Below, in pieces: positions 29,711 through 39,601 of a DNA stretch of 64,000 nt. How positions within the stretch are numbered: position 1 is the stretch's first letter; each line of letters starts with the position of its first letter. Under the pieces are notes generated by a model. That model had not been told where the DNA came from, searched no databases, and worked only from the letters and a program-made list of their open reading frames with translations. This stretch comes from Deinococcus sp. AJ005. GTDB taxonomy: Bacteria > Deinococcota > Deinococci > Deinococcales > Deinococcaceae. The translations under genes were made by a program, and so were the position numbers. The DNA lies in the NCBI RefSeq assembly GCF_009017495.1, contig NZ_CP044990.1:3316713-3380712 (forward strand), in the 5' to 3' direction.

Positions 29711-30964
29711 TCAGACCTTCGCCGCGTCCTTCTGCTCCGCCCTGGCCTGAACCCGCGCCTGCACGCGCATCCGCAGAGCATTGAGTTTGATAAAAGCCCC
29801 GGCGTCGTGCTGGTTGTAGTCGCCGCCCGCCTCGAAGGACACCAGATCCTTGTCGTATAGGCTCTGCGGGGCTTTGCGGCCCACCGTGTCGCAATTGCCC
29901 TTGTACAACTTTAGGCGGGCGGTGCCAGTTACGCTCTGCGCAACGTGATCGATGTAGACCTGCAAAGCCTCACGCTCGGGGGCAAACCAGAAGCCGTTGT
30001 AGACCAGTTCGGCGTATTTCACACCCAGAGCGTCGCGCTGGTGCAGCACCTCGCGGTCCAGGGTCAGGCTTTCCACGGCACGGCGGGCGTGGTACAGCAG
30101 CGTGCCGCCGGGCGTCTCGTACACGCCGCGCGACTTCATGCCCACGAAGCGGTTTTCCACCAGATCAATGCGCCCAATGCCGTGCTTGCCGCCAATCTCG
30201 TTGGCCTTCTGAAGCAGGTCAGCGGGCGAGAGTTTTTCGCCATCAATGCTCACCGGATCGCCGTTCACGAACTCCACTTCCACGTACTGCGCCTCGTTGG
30301 GGGCGTCTTCCGGGGAAACGGTCAGCTTGAACATGTGCGCGGGCGGCTCGGTCCAGGGGTCTTCCAGAATGCCGCCCTCGTAGCTGATGTGCAGCATGTT
30401 GGCGTCGGTACTCCAGGGGTCTTTCTTGGTGGTGGGAACGGGGATGTTGTGTTCATGCGCGAAGGCTTCCAGATCGGCGCGGCCCTGAAATTCCCAGTCT
30501 CGCCAGGGGGCCACCGTCACGATGTCAGGGTTGAGGGCATACGCGGTCATCTCGAAACGCACCTGATCGTTGCCCTTGCCCGTCGCGCCGTGCGACACGG
30601 CCACCGCGCCTTCCTTAGCCGCAATTTCCACCATTTTCTTGGCAATCAGCGGGCGGGCAATGGACGTGCCAAGCAGGTAATAGCCCTCATACAGCGCCGA
30701 GGAGCGGAACATCGGGAACACGTAGTCGCGCACGAATTCTTCACGTAAATCCAGGGCGTAGGCGGCCACCGCCCCCGTGTTTAGCGCCTTGACGCGGGCT
30801 TCTTCCACCTCGTCGCCCTGGCCCAGATCGGCGGTGAAGCACACCACGTCGTAATTGCGCTCGGTCTGGAGCCACTTGAGGATGATGCTGGTGTCCAGAC
30901 CGCCACTGTAGGCGAGGACGATTTTTTCACGGCTGCTGGCGGCGGTGCTGTTGGGGTCAGTCAT
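29711..30964 (-). CDS. argG: Argininosuccinate synthase
   Basis: Joins citrulline and aspartate with ATP. The 417-residue protein has the PP-loop [10 protein letters not shown] at residue 20, [10 protein letters not shown], the [12 protein letters not shown] motif, [14 protein letters not shown] segment [16 protein letters not shown], and [17 protein letters not shown]. Start at 30964 ([10 protein letters not shown]), with AGGAG about 10 nt upstream. A C-terminal Arg/Lys/Ala-rich tail extends the usual length. It heads the minus-strand arginine gene run. Confidence 0.96.
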   Translation of the reverse strand: MTDPNSTAASSREKIVLAYSGGLDTSIILKWLQTERNYDVVCFTADLGQGDEVEEARVKALNTGAVAAYALDLREEFVRDYVFPMFRSSALYEGYYLLGTSIARPLIAKKMVEIAAKEGAVAVSHGATGKGNDQVRFEMTAYALNPDIVTVAPWRDWEFQGRADLEAFAHEHNIPVPTTKKDPWSTDANMLHISYEGGILEDPWTEPPAHMFKLTVSPEDAPNEAQYVEVEFVNGDPVSIDGEKLSPADLLQKANEIGGKHGIGRIDLVENRFVGMKSRGVYETPGGTLLYHARRAVESLTLDREVLHQRDALGVKYAELVYNGFWFAPEREALQVYIDHVAQSVTGTARLKLYKGNCDTVGRKAPQSLYDKDLVSFEAGGDYNQHDAGAFIKLNALRMRVQARVQARAEQKDAAKV

Positions 30965-31101
30965 GGGGTGATTGTCTCCTAGAAAGGTCAGGCAACGCAA
31001 AAGGCCCGGCGCATGCGAACGCCGCCCATCCCCGCAGTATCGATCAAGAGCTGCGGGTCAAGCGGAATCTTTAGCGTCGGGAAATTGAGTCTGGTGTCAT
31101 A

Positions 31102-31136
31102 TGTATTGTTATGCGCTTTTTACGCATAGCTATACA
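31102..31136. promoter_or_regulatory. Interrupted palindrome upstream of argG, possible ArgR-type operator
   Basis: TGTATTGTTATGCG, 7-nt AT-rich loop, then CGCATAGCTATACA; arms match 12 of 14. It lies about 140 nt upstream of the argG start in an AT-rich stretch where the promoter should be. A repressor site, perhaps for an arginine repressor, is the most economical reading, but it does not match a known ARG box exactly. Confidence 0.45.
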
Positions 31137-31232
31137 GAATCTAGCAGGCTGGATGCGAAGTTTCAAGCTGTTACAAAACATTGATGCGGATAGCTCTGAT
31201 CCTTGCAAGGCCGACTTGACGATCAGCTAGCA

Positions 31233-31270
31233 AAAGCAAGAAGGCCGCTGAGGGATGTGAAGCGGTCTTC
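31233..31270 (-). terminator. Terminator after the REC-roadblock gene
   Basis: Minus-strand GAAGACCGCT pairs with AGCGGCCTTC (one G-T pair) around an 11-nt loop, followed by TTGCTTTTG. Confidence 0.7.
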
Positions 31271-31303
31271 CAAGTCAACCTTTCCGTTCCCAGAAAATGG
31301 TTT

Positions 31304-32113
31304 TTAATGCAGCGAGCGTGGGTCCAGGCCAACTGCGCGCGTCCGCATCCAGGATTTGACGCCGCTGGCTGCCGGGGTGTCGTGGACCAGAGCCGTCATA
31401 ACGCCCACGCCGAAGGGACAGACCACCAGCACCCGGTCCCCGAACTCGATCTGCACGGCCTGCATGGGTTGCTGACCACCCAGATGCAGACTCAGAGACG
31501 CCGATGTGCTGCACAGGAAGCCCAGGTAAGCCCCGAGCTGGGCGGGCAACTGGGCCGAACCCGCGATCAGCTCGCCCTGTTCGCCAAACACGCACGACGA
31601 CAGCACGCCGGGCAGCAGGTTGATGCCGCCCACACACGCCTGCGCGGCCTGAAAGCTCAGTTCGGGCGCTTGCAGCACCGGGGTGCTGGGCAGCAGACCG
31701 TCATCACCGTCCTCCTGCTCCACACCGGAAGCGTCGTCCACATCACCGTTTAACCAGCCTTGCAGCGACGAGAGCAGCACTGCCGATTGCAGGGGCTTAC
31801 GCATCACGTCCAGCACGCCCAGTTCGCGGGCCTGACGACGCAGGCTGTCCTCCACGATTCCGCTCATCAGGACCACGGCCAGCTCCGGGCGGCCCTCGCG
31901 CAACCTGCGCGCCAGTTCCAGGCCGTCCATGCCCGGCATCTGCACGTCGCTGAGAACCAGCGCGGTGTCGGAGGTCAGGACTTCCAGCGCGGCGTGGGCA
32001 CTGCTCGCCATCTGCACGCTGACGTGGGGCGAGAGCAGCCGGTGCATGGTGAGCAGAACACCGGGGCTGTCGTCAACGATCAGAACCGAGGGATGGGGAG
32101 CGGAGGCGGTCAT
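31304..32113 (-). CDS. Response regulator with C-terminal roadblock/LC7-like domain
   Basis: A 269-residue protein. Residues 9-125 are a receiver domain: VLIVDDSPG acidic pair, VLSDVQMPGMDGLELARRL with the phospho-Asp, LMSGI and the switch Lys in MRKPL. An acidic linker near 133-150 (VDDASGVEQEDGDD) leads to a domain of about 100 residues reading SCVFGEQGELIAGSAQLP, then SLSLHLGGQQPMQAVQIEFGDRVLVVCPF, which resembles roadblock/LC7 proteins that regulate small GTPases. No HTH is present. Start at 32113. No histidine kinase is adjacent. Confidence 0.75.
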   Translation of the reverse strand: MTASAPHPSVLIVDDSPGVLLTMHRLLSPHVSVQMASSAHAALEVLTSDTALVLSDVQMPGMDGLELARRLREGRPELAVVLMSGIVEDSLRRQARELGVLDVMRKPLQSAVLLSSLQGWLNGDVDDASGVEQEDGDDGLLPSTPVLQAPELSFQAAQACVGGINLLPGVLSSCVFGEQGELIAGSAQLPAQLGAYLGFLCSTSASLSLHLGGQQPMQAVQIEFGDRVLVVCPFGVGVMTALVHDTPAASGVKSWMRTRAVGLDPRSLH

Positions 32114-32299
32114 AGTTCCCAGAGCGTAAGCAGGCGGCTGTATCGCGCACCTTACGCCATTCACCGATAAAGGTGAGAACTTCACAGGGATTTCTTAAGA
32201 TGCAGACTTCTTCATGAAAATAGGTTCTGGGAGGAGCTTGAACGCGCTGCGCCGCTCAAATGACCGGTAACTCGACTGACCAGTGAGCTGTTCTGAAGC

Positions 32300-32776
32300 T
32301 CAGGGCCGGGCCTGATGATCCGGCTCGCTGCTGGGCGTTTCCTGGCCCTCGGGCAGCGGCGGCACTGGACAGGGCTTGCCCGCCTCGTCCACGGCCACGA
32401 AGACGAACGTGCCCGTGGTGGCCAGTGCCTGCTCCCCGGTGGTCATGGTCTCACGGTACACATCCACCCGCACGGTCATGCTGCTGCGGCCCACCCGGAT
32501 TACCTGCGCGTCCAGCGCCACCGCGTCTCCCACCCGGATCGGCAGCCGGAAATCCACGCCGTCCATCCGCGCCGTGACCACGTTGCCGCCGCCGTGCCGC
32601 ACCGCCGCAACGCTGGCGGCCTTGTCCATCAGGGACAGCACCCAGCCCCCAAACGCGGTCCCCAGGTAATTGGTGTCCTTGGGAAAGACCAGTTCCAGCA
32701 TACGGGCGCGGCTGCGCGGGGCCGGGGTGATGGGATGCGGGGCTGTGGAATGGGGGGCAGAGGCGGGATCAGTCAT
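32300..32776 (-). CDS. Acyl-CoA thioesterase (hotdog fold, YciA/BFIT-like)
   Basis: A 158-residue single hotdog domain with [30 protein letters not shown], the classic active-site helix (Asn and Asp), and [17 protein letters not shown]. The C-terminal tail is Pro/Glu-rich. Start at 32776 (MTDPASAPH); TACACT lies 8 nt upstream on the minus strand. The enzyme hydrolyses acyl-CoA; chain-length preference cannot be read. Confidence 0.88.
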   Translation of the reverse strand: MTDPASAPHSTAPHPITPAPRSRARMLELVFPKDTNYLGTAFGGWVLSLMDKAASVAAVRHGGGNVVTARMDGVDFRLPIRVGDAVALDAQVIRVGRSSMTVRVDVYRETMTTGEQALATTGTFVFVAVDEAGKPCPVPPLPEGQETPSSEPDHQARP

Positions 32777-32919
32777 CGCCCAGAAGTGTAGTGCCCTGAC
32801 ATGTAATGCCCTGGCGTGCAGCGCAGCGGGCCGTATCAGGCGGCAGCAGGCTGCTTTCTCTCCATCTCCCCGACCTCCACTTTTCACCTGAGAACTTCAT
32901 CAATTGGGGGCAGGGCAAT

Positions 32920-32942
32920 TGACACCCCCGCTTGCCCATGAC
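32920..32942 (+). promoter_or_regulatory. Possible promoter of the liv operon
   Basis: A perfect -35 TTGACA at 32920-32925, but the 17-nt-spaced hexamer is poor, so only the -35 is convincing. The livJ start lies about 100 nt downstream. Confidence 0.3.
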
Positions 32943-33025
32943 AGCATGTGTTCCACGCACAACTTGTACTGCGTCCAGCGTATTTGGCACCGTCCATTGC
33001 GCCTTTGGATACCGGAGGTTCACCC

Positions 33026-34165
33026 ATGAAGACCAGACTTCTGTTCCCTGCCCTCGTCCTGGCCCTTGCCGGGTCCGCCTACGCCGATAAAGTCGTTAAC
33101 ATCGGCTATTCCGGCCCCCTGTCGGGCGGCGCGGCCTCTTACGGCAAAGACGTCCAGAGCGGCATCGAGATGGGCATCAACGACATCAACAAAGCGGGCG
33201 GCATCACTGTGGGCGGCGAGAAGGTCACCTTCAAGCTGGTCAGCCTGGATGACCGTTACCTGCCCAACGAGACCGCCACCAACGTCAAACGCCTGACCTC
33301 GCAGGGCATTGACGTGATCTTCGTGCCACACGCCGGGGGCATCCTGACCGTGCAGCCGATGACCACCCGCGATCCTGCGTTCCTGCTGGTGGCCTACTCC
33401 AGCGAACCCAAGATCCTGGAGGCCAAGAACCCGCTGACCTTCATGCTGCCGCCGCGCTATGACAACTACCTGCAACCCTTCGTGAGTACGCAGATCAAGG
33501 CGTTTGGCAAGAAACTGGGCATGGTGGGCACCACCAGCGCCTACGGCAAGCAGTGGGCCGAGGCCGTGATGGGCGAGTGGAAGAAAGAGGGCGGCACCGT
33601 GGGCAGCAACAACGGCGTCGATTACGGCACCACCGTGGACTACAGCGCCGCCGTGACCAAAGCCCTGTCTGAAAAGCCCGATGTGCTGTTCATCGGCGGT
33701 CCCAGCCAGCCCACCGCGCTGGTGGTCAAGGCTGCCCGCGAGCAGGGCTTCAAGGGCGGCTTCATCGTCATGGATCAGGCCAAGTTCGAGCAGATGGATC
33801 AGGTCGTGCCGATCTCGTACCTGAACGGCTCCGTGGGCGTGCTGCCCACCAAGGAATTTGCCGGAACGCAACTGTTCGTCGCCCAGTACCAGCGCCTTTA
33901 CAAGAAGATTCCCACCAGTGAGGCCGCGCTGAACTACATGGGCATCAACGTACTCGCCAAGGCGATGGAACTGGCCGGGACCACCACCGATCCTGCCAAG
34001 ATCAAGGCCAGCCTGGACGCCGCCGCCAGGGCGCTGCCCCAGAGCAAGACCATCTTCAAGATGAAAGGTGTGTCGGCTCTGGGCCATGCCGACGCCGATT
34101 TCATCATTGCCAGCGTCAAGGACGGCAAGTACACCAAGCTGCGGTTGGATACGGTCTTCAAGTAA
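33026..34165 (+). CDS. livJ: Branched-chain amino acid ABC transporter, substrate-binding protein
   Basis: A 379-residue exported binding protein. The first 21 residues ([20 protein letters not shown]) are a cleavable signal, then [17 protein letters not shown], typical of Leu/Ile/Val-binding proteins of the Peripla_BP_6 type. GGAGG lies 8 nt before the ATG at 33026. It leads the liv operon and is separated from livH by a hairpin, which commonly sets a binding-protein excess. Confidence 0.93.
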   Translation: MKTRLLFPALVLALAGSAYADKVVNIGYSGPLSGGAASYGKDVQSGIEMGINDINKAGGITVGGEKVTFKLVSLDDRYLPNETATNVKRLTSQGIDVIFVPHAGGILTVQPMTTRDPAFLLVAYSSEPKILEAKNPLTFMLPPRYDNYLQPFVSTQIKAFGKKLGMVGTTSAYGKQWAEAVMGEWKKEGGTVGSNNGVDYGTTVDYSAAVTKALSEKPDVLFIGGPSQPTALVVKAAREQGFKGGFIVMDQAKFEQMDQVVPISYLNGSVGVLPTKEFAGTQLFVAQYQRLYKKIPTSEAALNYMGINVLAKAMELAGTTTDPAKIKASLDAAARALPQSKTIFKMKGVSALGHADADFIIASVKDGKYTKLRLDTVFK

Positions 34166-34216
34166 GGCGGGTGGGGCAGCGCTCAGGAGCTTTTGCTGAA
34201 CGCCGCCCCGCTGCCC

Positions 34217-34244
34217 GCGCCCCGACGCAATTTTGCCGGGGCGC
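34217..34244 (+). terminator. Attenuator hairpin between livJ and livH
   Basis: GCGCCCCG pairs perfectly with CGGGGCGC around a 12-nt loop, followed by GTTTTGA. It probably stops or stabilises part of the transcripts after livJ. Confidence 0.65.
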
Positions 34245-34429
34245 GTTTTGATTGCCTGAAGTGGTCGTTCGTGTGGGGCAGGTTCGCTGGTCCGTCCCCT
34301 CACCCCAGCCCTTTCCCACAGGGGCAAGGGAGCAGACCACCCAACCTGCCTCTTCTCAATCGTTTGAGTTGCCTGCCCATGATGGGACCGCCCCCCTCTC
34401 GCCCCCAACTTTCCTGGAGGACCATCCCC

Positions 34430-35286
<857 letters not shown>

Positions 35287-35290
<4 letters not shown>

Positions 35291-36291
35291 AGGGCTGGAT
35301 GGGCTGGGTGGCCGTGTTCGTGCTGGCCGCTCTGGTGCCGCTGTTCGGCCCCTCCGGCTACATCCTGGACATCGGCGTGAACATCATGATCTACGCGATC
35401 CTGGCCTATGGCCTGAACGTGTTGCTGGGTTACACCGGACAGTTACCGCTGGCGCACGCCGGGTTCTTCGGCATCGGCGCGTATGCCACTGGCATCCTGA
35501 CCCTCAAGGTGGGCTGGAGTTTCTGGCTGGCGTGGCCGGTGGCCGTGGCGATCACCGCCGTGGCCGGGCTACTGCTGGGACTGGTGGCCTTCCGCACCAA
35601 GGGCGATACCTTCGCCATCTTCACGCTGGGCGTGGGCGTGATCATCATGCTGGTCATCAACAAATGGGACGCACTGACCGGGGGCAACGACGGCCTGAAC
35701 GGGATTCAACCCCCCGCCGGACTGGAAGCCCTGTCCAACAGCGTGGGCCTGAAACTGTCGAGCGGCTTTTATTATCTGGCCCTGATCAGTCTGGTGCTGA
35801 CGGTGATCGCCGTGGCGCGGGCGCGGGGAAGTGTGTTTGGGCGCTCGCTGATTGCCATTCGCGGCGGCGACGATCTGGCGCGCAGCGCGGGCATCGACGT
35901 CTACTCGCACAAGCTGCGGGCCATGATGCTGTCCACGGCCATCGCGGGCTTTGCGGGCGGGCTGTACGCCACGTACCTGGGCTTCCTGGGTTCGGCGGCC
36001 ACCGGACCGATCCAGACCTTCACCATCCTGCTGTACCTGCTGGTGGGCGGGCTGGGCACGCTGGCCGGGCCGCTGCTGGGCACGGGGCTGATGTACACGC
36101 TGGCGCAGAGCCTTAAAGGGTTGCAGGATTACCAGTACATCATCTTCGGGCCGCTGCTGATTCTGCTGATCATGTTCGCGCCGCAGGGACTGGCGGGGCT
36201 GTGGACGCGCCTGACTGCGCGGCGCACCCCGCCGCCAGCCTCACCGCCCGCCGCGCCACCCAAAAAGGAGGTCACCCGTGCTGGAAGTTAA
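35287..36291 (+). CDS. livM: Branched-chain amino acid ABC transporter permease LivM
   Basis: A 334-residue permease with about nine hydrophobic helices, containing [27 protein letters not shown] and the coupling-loop motif [19 protein letters not shown]. The C-terminus is a Pro/Ala-rich tail ending just past the livG start. The ATG overlaps the livH stop (ATGA). Confidence 0.94.
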
Positions 36292-37117
36292 GAGGCTGGG
36301 CATCCGCTTCGGGGGCAACCACGCCGTTCAGGACGTGACCGCCAGTATCGAGGCCGGAAAGATCACCGCCATCATCGGGCCGAACGGGGCGGGCAAGAGT
36401 ACCTTTTTCAACCTGATCTCCGGCTTTTACCAGCCGACTTCGGGCAGCATTCAGTTCATGGGCAAGGACATCACCCGCCTGCCCACGCATGACGTGGTGG
36501 CGCGCGGCATTGCCCGCACCTTCCAGACCACCACTATTTACAAGGAACTGACCGTGCTGGACAACGCCATGATCGGCCACCGCGTCCGCACCCGCGCCGG
36601 GTTGTGGGACGCGCTGCTGCGAACCGGGCGCGAGAAGCACGACGAAAACGAAAGCCGCGCCGGGGGCATGGCCGCGCTGGAACGGGTGGGGCTGGCCGCG
36701 CAGGCGGGCCTTCCCGCTGGGGCGCTGACGCAGGAAGGCCAGAAGCGCGTGGGCATTGCGATGGCCCTGTCCAGCGATCCCAAACTGCTGCTGCTGGACG
36801 AACCCGCCGCCGGGATGAACCCCGAAGAGACGGTGAATCTGATGGCCCTGATCCGCGAACTGGTGGTGGGGGGCCTGAGCGTGGCCCTCGTGGAACACAA
36901 GATGAGTCTGGTGATGGGCCTGGCCGACGAGATTCTGGTGATGCACCATGGCCAGAAGATTGCGGAAGGCACGCCCGCCCAGGTCAGCCGGGACCCCGCC
37001 GTGATTGAGGCCTATCTAGGCAGCCACGCCCACGGCGGACAGATGGGACAGAGTGACAGCGCTGATACTCCTGAGCCTGCCGCTGTTCGATTGGCTAAGG
37101 AATCTGACCATGCTTGA
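36278..37117 (+). CDS. livG: Branched-chain amino acid ABC transporter ATPase LivG
   Basis: A 279-residue ABC ATPase with Walker [25 protein letters not shown] after the Q-loop, Walker [14 protein letters not shown] and the H-loop VEHKM. The C-terminal [14 protein letters not shown] is typical of LivG. The signature helix start reads LTQEGQKRV instead of the usual LxYGxQR, a mild departure. GTG start at 36278 follows AAGGAGG and overlaps the livM end. Confidence 0.93.
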   Translation: MLEVKRLGIRFGGNHAVQDVTASIEAGKITAIIGPNGAGKSTFFNLISGFYQPTSGSIQFMGKDITRLPTHDVVARGIARTFQTTTIYKELTVLDNAMIGHRVRTRAGLWDALLRTGREKHDENESRAGGMAALERVGLAAQAGLPAGALTQEGQKRVGIAMALSSDPKLLLLDEPAAGMNPEETVNLMALIRELVVGGLSVALVEHKMSLVMGLADEILVMHHGQKIAEGTPAQVSRDPAVIEAYLGSHAHGGQMGQSDSADTPEPAAVRLAKESDHA

Positions 37118-37817
37118 AGTCCACAATCTGAGCGTCAATTACGGCCACTTCACGGCCCTGCACGCCATCAGCCTGACCGTCAACCCCGGCGAGATCGTGG
37201 TGATGCTGGGGGCCAACGGTGCGGGCAAAAGCACGCTGTTTCGCACGCTGTCGGGGCTACAACGGCCCAGCGGCGGCAGCGCTACCTGGAACGGCACGCC
37301 GCTGACCGGGGGCAAGCCGGAATACAACGTCGAACACGGCGTCGCGCAGTGTCCCGAAGGCCGCCTGCTGTTCCCGGATCTGAGCGTGGAGAAAAATCTG
37401 CGGCTGGGCGCGTTCGTTCACCGCAAGGACCCGGCAGGCACCAACCGCGAGCTGGAGCGCGTCTACACGCTGTTTCCCGATCTGGTACAGAAGCGCAACG
37501 CCCCCGCCGGAAGTCTGTCCGGGGGGCAGCAGCAGATGGTGGCCATTGCCCGCTCACTCATGGCCCGCCCCCAACTGCTGCTGCTGGACGAACCCAGCCT
37601 GGGTCTCGCGCCGATGGTGGTAGAACAGGTCTTTGCCGCCGTGCAGCGCGTCAACGAGGCCGGGGTCAGCGTGCTGCTGGCCGAGCAGAACGCCTACGCC
37701 GCCCTGGGGGTCGCGCACCGGGGCTACGTGATGGAAAGCGGCGTGCTGACCTTGCAGGGCACCCAGCAGGAACTGATGACGGATGACCGGGTCAGGAGTG
37801 CTTATTTAGGGGTGTAG
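37110..37817 (+). CDS. livF: Branched-chain amino acid ABC transporter ATPase LivF
   Basis: A 235-residue ABC ATPase: Walker [10 protein letters not shown], the canonical signature [15 protein letters not shown], Walker [14 protein letters not shown], and the LivF-type AEQNAYAAL. It partners LivG. The ATG overlaps the livG end by 8 nt (ATGCTTGA), so translation is coupled. Confidence 0.95.
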   Translation: MLEVHNLSVNYGHFTALHAISLTVNPGEIVVMLGANGAGKSTLFRTLSGLQRPSGGSATWNGTPLTGGKPEYNVEHGVAQCPEGRLLFPDLSVEKNLRLGAFVHRKDPAGTNRELERVYTLFPDLVQKRNAPAGSLSGGQQQMVAIARSLMARPQLLLLDEPSLGLAPMVVEQVFAAVQRVNEAGVSVLLAEQNAYAALGVAHRGYVMESGVLTLQGTQQELMTDDRVRSAYLGV

Positions 37818-37824
37818 TCAGAAC

Positions 37825-37851
37825 ATGGGAGAGGCAGATTGGCCTCTCCCC
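37825..37851. terminator. Hairpin between livF and the convergent MFS gene
   Basis: GGGAGAGGC and GCCTCTCCC form a strong stem with a loop of about 6 nt, but no T run follows on either strand. It may end both convergent genes. Confidence 0.55.
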
Positions 37852-37877
37852 CCAGAACAGCAAGAAGCAGGTGGGCC

Positions 37878-39293
37878 TCAAACGAGGTTCGCCTCTTTTT
37901 CTTCCTCTCCTTTCACCTGTTGCCCAGCCCACAACCGACCGGCCACCAGTACGGCCACCACAGCCCCCAGCAGCGTGACTGCAAAGGCCAGCGTGAAGGC
38001 CCCATCCAGCGGGCGCACGCGGGCGATCAATGCGCCGCCGATGCCCGCCGCCAGCGCCACCATCAACGATTCAATGTTGGCCAGTTGCCCGGACAGTTGC
38101 CCCGCGCCTTCCGGGCGAACGTTGGACATGGCGAACAGAGAAACGCTGGTGTAGCCGATGCCCATGCCCAGGCATGCCAGCACCCAACTGGGGTAGATGA
38201 CCCACAGCGGCACCACGCCCAGCACGCTCAGGGCGGTCAGGGCCACGCCGACGACCACGCCGCTCAGGCCCGCCCGTATCCGCGCTGGCCGCGACGCCTC
38301 GCCGCGTGCGTCCTCTATCCGCGCCTGAATCCACGAACCCAGGGTCCAGGTCACGCCGCCCAGCGACAGCACGATGCCTGCCCCGGTCAGGGTCAGGCCG
38401 CGCAACTCATTGAGGGCCAGTGGCAAAAAGGAACTGGTGCCCATGATGGCAAACGCCGCCAGCCCCCGGACCATCAGGGCACTGGGCAGGCCACTTTTAA
38501 AGCGCCACAGGCCCGCCGGAAACAGCACACGGGTGCTGAGGCCCACACCGACCAGTCCGGCTGCGCCCAGCAGCAGACCCAGGATGTCGGCGCGGCGCAA
38601 GCCCTCCACCAACGCCCCTGCCGAGACGGCCAGCGCCAGCGCGGCCCACAACACGCGGCGGCTGCCCAGCGCGGCCTCACCCTTTTGCGGCTGCCGCACC
38701 CGCACCCGCAAGGGCAGCACGCACATCGGGGCGCTGACCGCCAAAAGCGGCACCAGTCCCCAGAAGACCACGCGCCAAGACCACGTATCGGCCATCACGC
38801 TGGCGATCAGCGGGCCAATCAAAGCCGGAAGGAGCCACGCGCTGGAAATGGCGGCCAGCATCTTCGCACGGGCCTGCGGGGGATAACGGGTGGAAATCAC
38901 GGCCCACGGCAACGCGGCCAGCCCGCCTGCCCCCAGACCCTGAATCAACCGGGCCAGCACGAAAATCAGCATGGTGGGAGACGCCGCCCCCACCAGCAGG
39001 CCGAAAGCGAACAGAATCAGCGCCAGCACTGCCCCGTAGGCCAGGCCGCGTCGGTCCGCCAGCACGCCGCCCAACACCGCGCCGAACAGGCTGGACAGCA
39101 GAAAAGCGCTGGAGGCCCAGCCATACAGGGCCAGCCCGTTCAATTGCTCGGCCACCCTGGGCAGCACCGTGCTGACGGCCATCGACTCGAAGGCCACGAT
39201 CAGCACCACCAGCACCAGCCCCAGGCTCAGGGTGGGCGGCACAGCCGGAAGAGGGGTTGAATCGGGGGATACGGCGCTGCTCACGGGGCGCAT
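37878..39293 (-). CDS. MFS multidrug-type exporter (14-helix, EmrB/QacA-like)
   Basis: A 471-residue membrane protein with about 14 hydrophobic segments. Motifs typical of drug:H+ antiporters include ALYGWASSAFLLSSLFGAVLGGVLADRRG near the N-terminus and RLIQGLGAGGLAALPWAVIS (motif C/D region). Substrate unknown. No adjacent regulator. Its 5-prime side faces an intergenic region containing a dispersed-repeat copy. Confidence 0.85.
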   Translation of the reverse strand: MRPVSSAVSPDSTPLPAVPPTLSLGLVLVVLIVAFESMAVSTVLPRVAEQLNGLALYGWASSAFLLSSLFGAVLGGVLADRRGLAYGAVLALILFAFGLLVGAASPTMLIFVLARLIQGLGAGGLAALPWAVISTRYPPQARAKMLAAISSAWLLPALIGPLIASVMADTWSWRVVFWGLVPLLAVSAPMCVLPLRVRVRQPQKGEAALGSRRVLWAALALAVSAGALVEGLRRADILGLLLGAAGLVGVGLSTRVLFPAGLWRFKSGLPSALMVRGLAAFAIMGTSSFLPLALNELRGLTLTGAGIVLSLGGVTWTLGSWIQARIEDARGEASRPARIRAGLSGVVVGVALTALSVLGVVPLWVIYPSWVLACLGMGIGYTSVSLFAMSNVRPEGAGQLSGQLANIESLMVALAAGIGGALIARVRPLDGAFTLAFAVTLLGAVVAVLVAGRLWAGQQVKGEEEKEANLV

Positions 39294-39601
39294 CCTCGCA
39301 CAGTCGGGGCGGCTGGGCTGTAAGAACTGAACTGCTCCGATTTTAGGCCCTGCTGGAGAAGAGGGGGCAGACGTTTCCGTTACCGTCAGCCGAGGGTTTC
39401 CTGTTCTCGCTCTCGTCGTGAAGAGACGCCATGACCGCTACAGCTCGCAGAGAGGACGCCACTCCTCTTAAGTTCGCATCAGCTTTGACAGATAGATGGA
39501 AGCGTTGGGCGGCCCTCTGACAGAGTTGGCAAGACTGTTTCCACCCGACCCTGTCTGACCCACCCACCCCTGCCCGCGGCCTCACAGGCGCACACTAAAC
39601 C
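39294..39601. other. 308-nt intergenic region holding a dispersed-repeat copy
   Basis: Between divergent MFS and aminotransferase genes. Bases 39396-39430 hold, on the minus strand, the core TTCACGACGAG then GCGAGAACAGGAAA, matching 25 of 26 bases with the copy at 11309-11334. Flanks share short blocks with the 12762 element (GGCGTCCTC). No gene supported. Confidence 0.6.
39396..39430 (-). repeat. Dispersed noncoding repeat core, copy C
   Basis: Near-identical to the copy at 11303-11334 and related to the interior of the 12762-12936 element. The full boundaries of this copy were not resolved. Confidence 0.6.

Larger units (their letters stand above)
30965..31303. other. 339-nt intergenic region upstream of argG
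   Basis: Contains the argG leader, an interrupted palindrome at 31102-31136 and a minus-strand terminator at 31233-31270. The remaining bases are AT-richer than average and show no ORF, tRNA or repeat that I can support. Confidence 0.6.

Noticed and set aside
31102..31136. Radiation/desiccation response motif (RDRM)
   Set aside because: Arms TTATGCG/CGCATAG with a 7-nt spacer do not fit the 17-bp RDRM consensus, and argG is not a typical member of that regulon.
31139..31232. tRNA-like segment
   Set aside because: No cloverleaf with T-loop or acceptor pairing could be drawn.
37839..39260. A 473-codon plus-strand frame over the MFS exporter
   Set aside because: The translation is Gln/His/Arg-rich without domains, while the minus strand encodes a clear 14-helix transporter.
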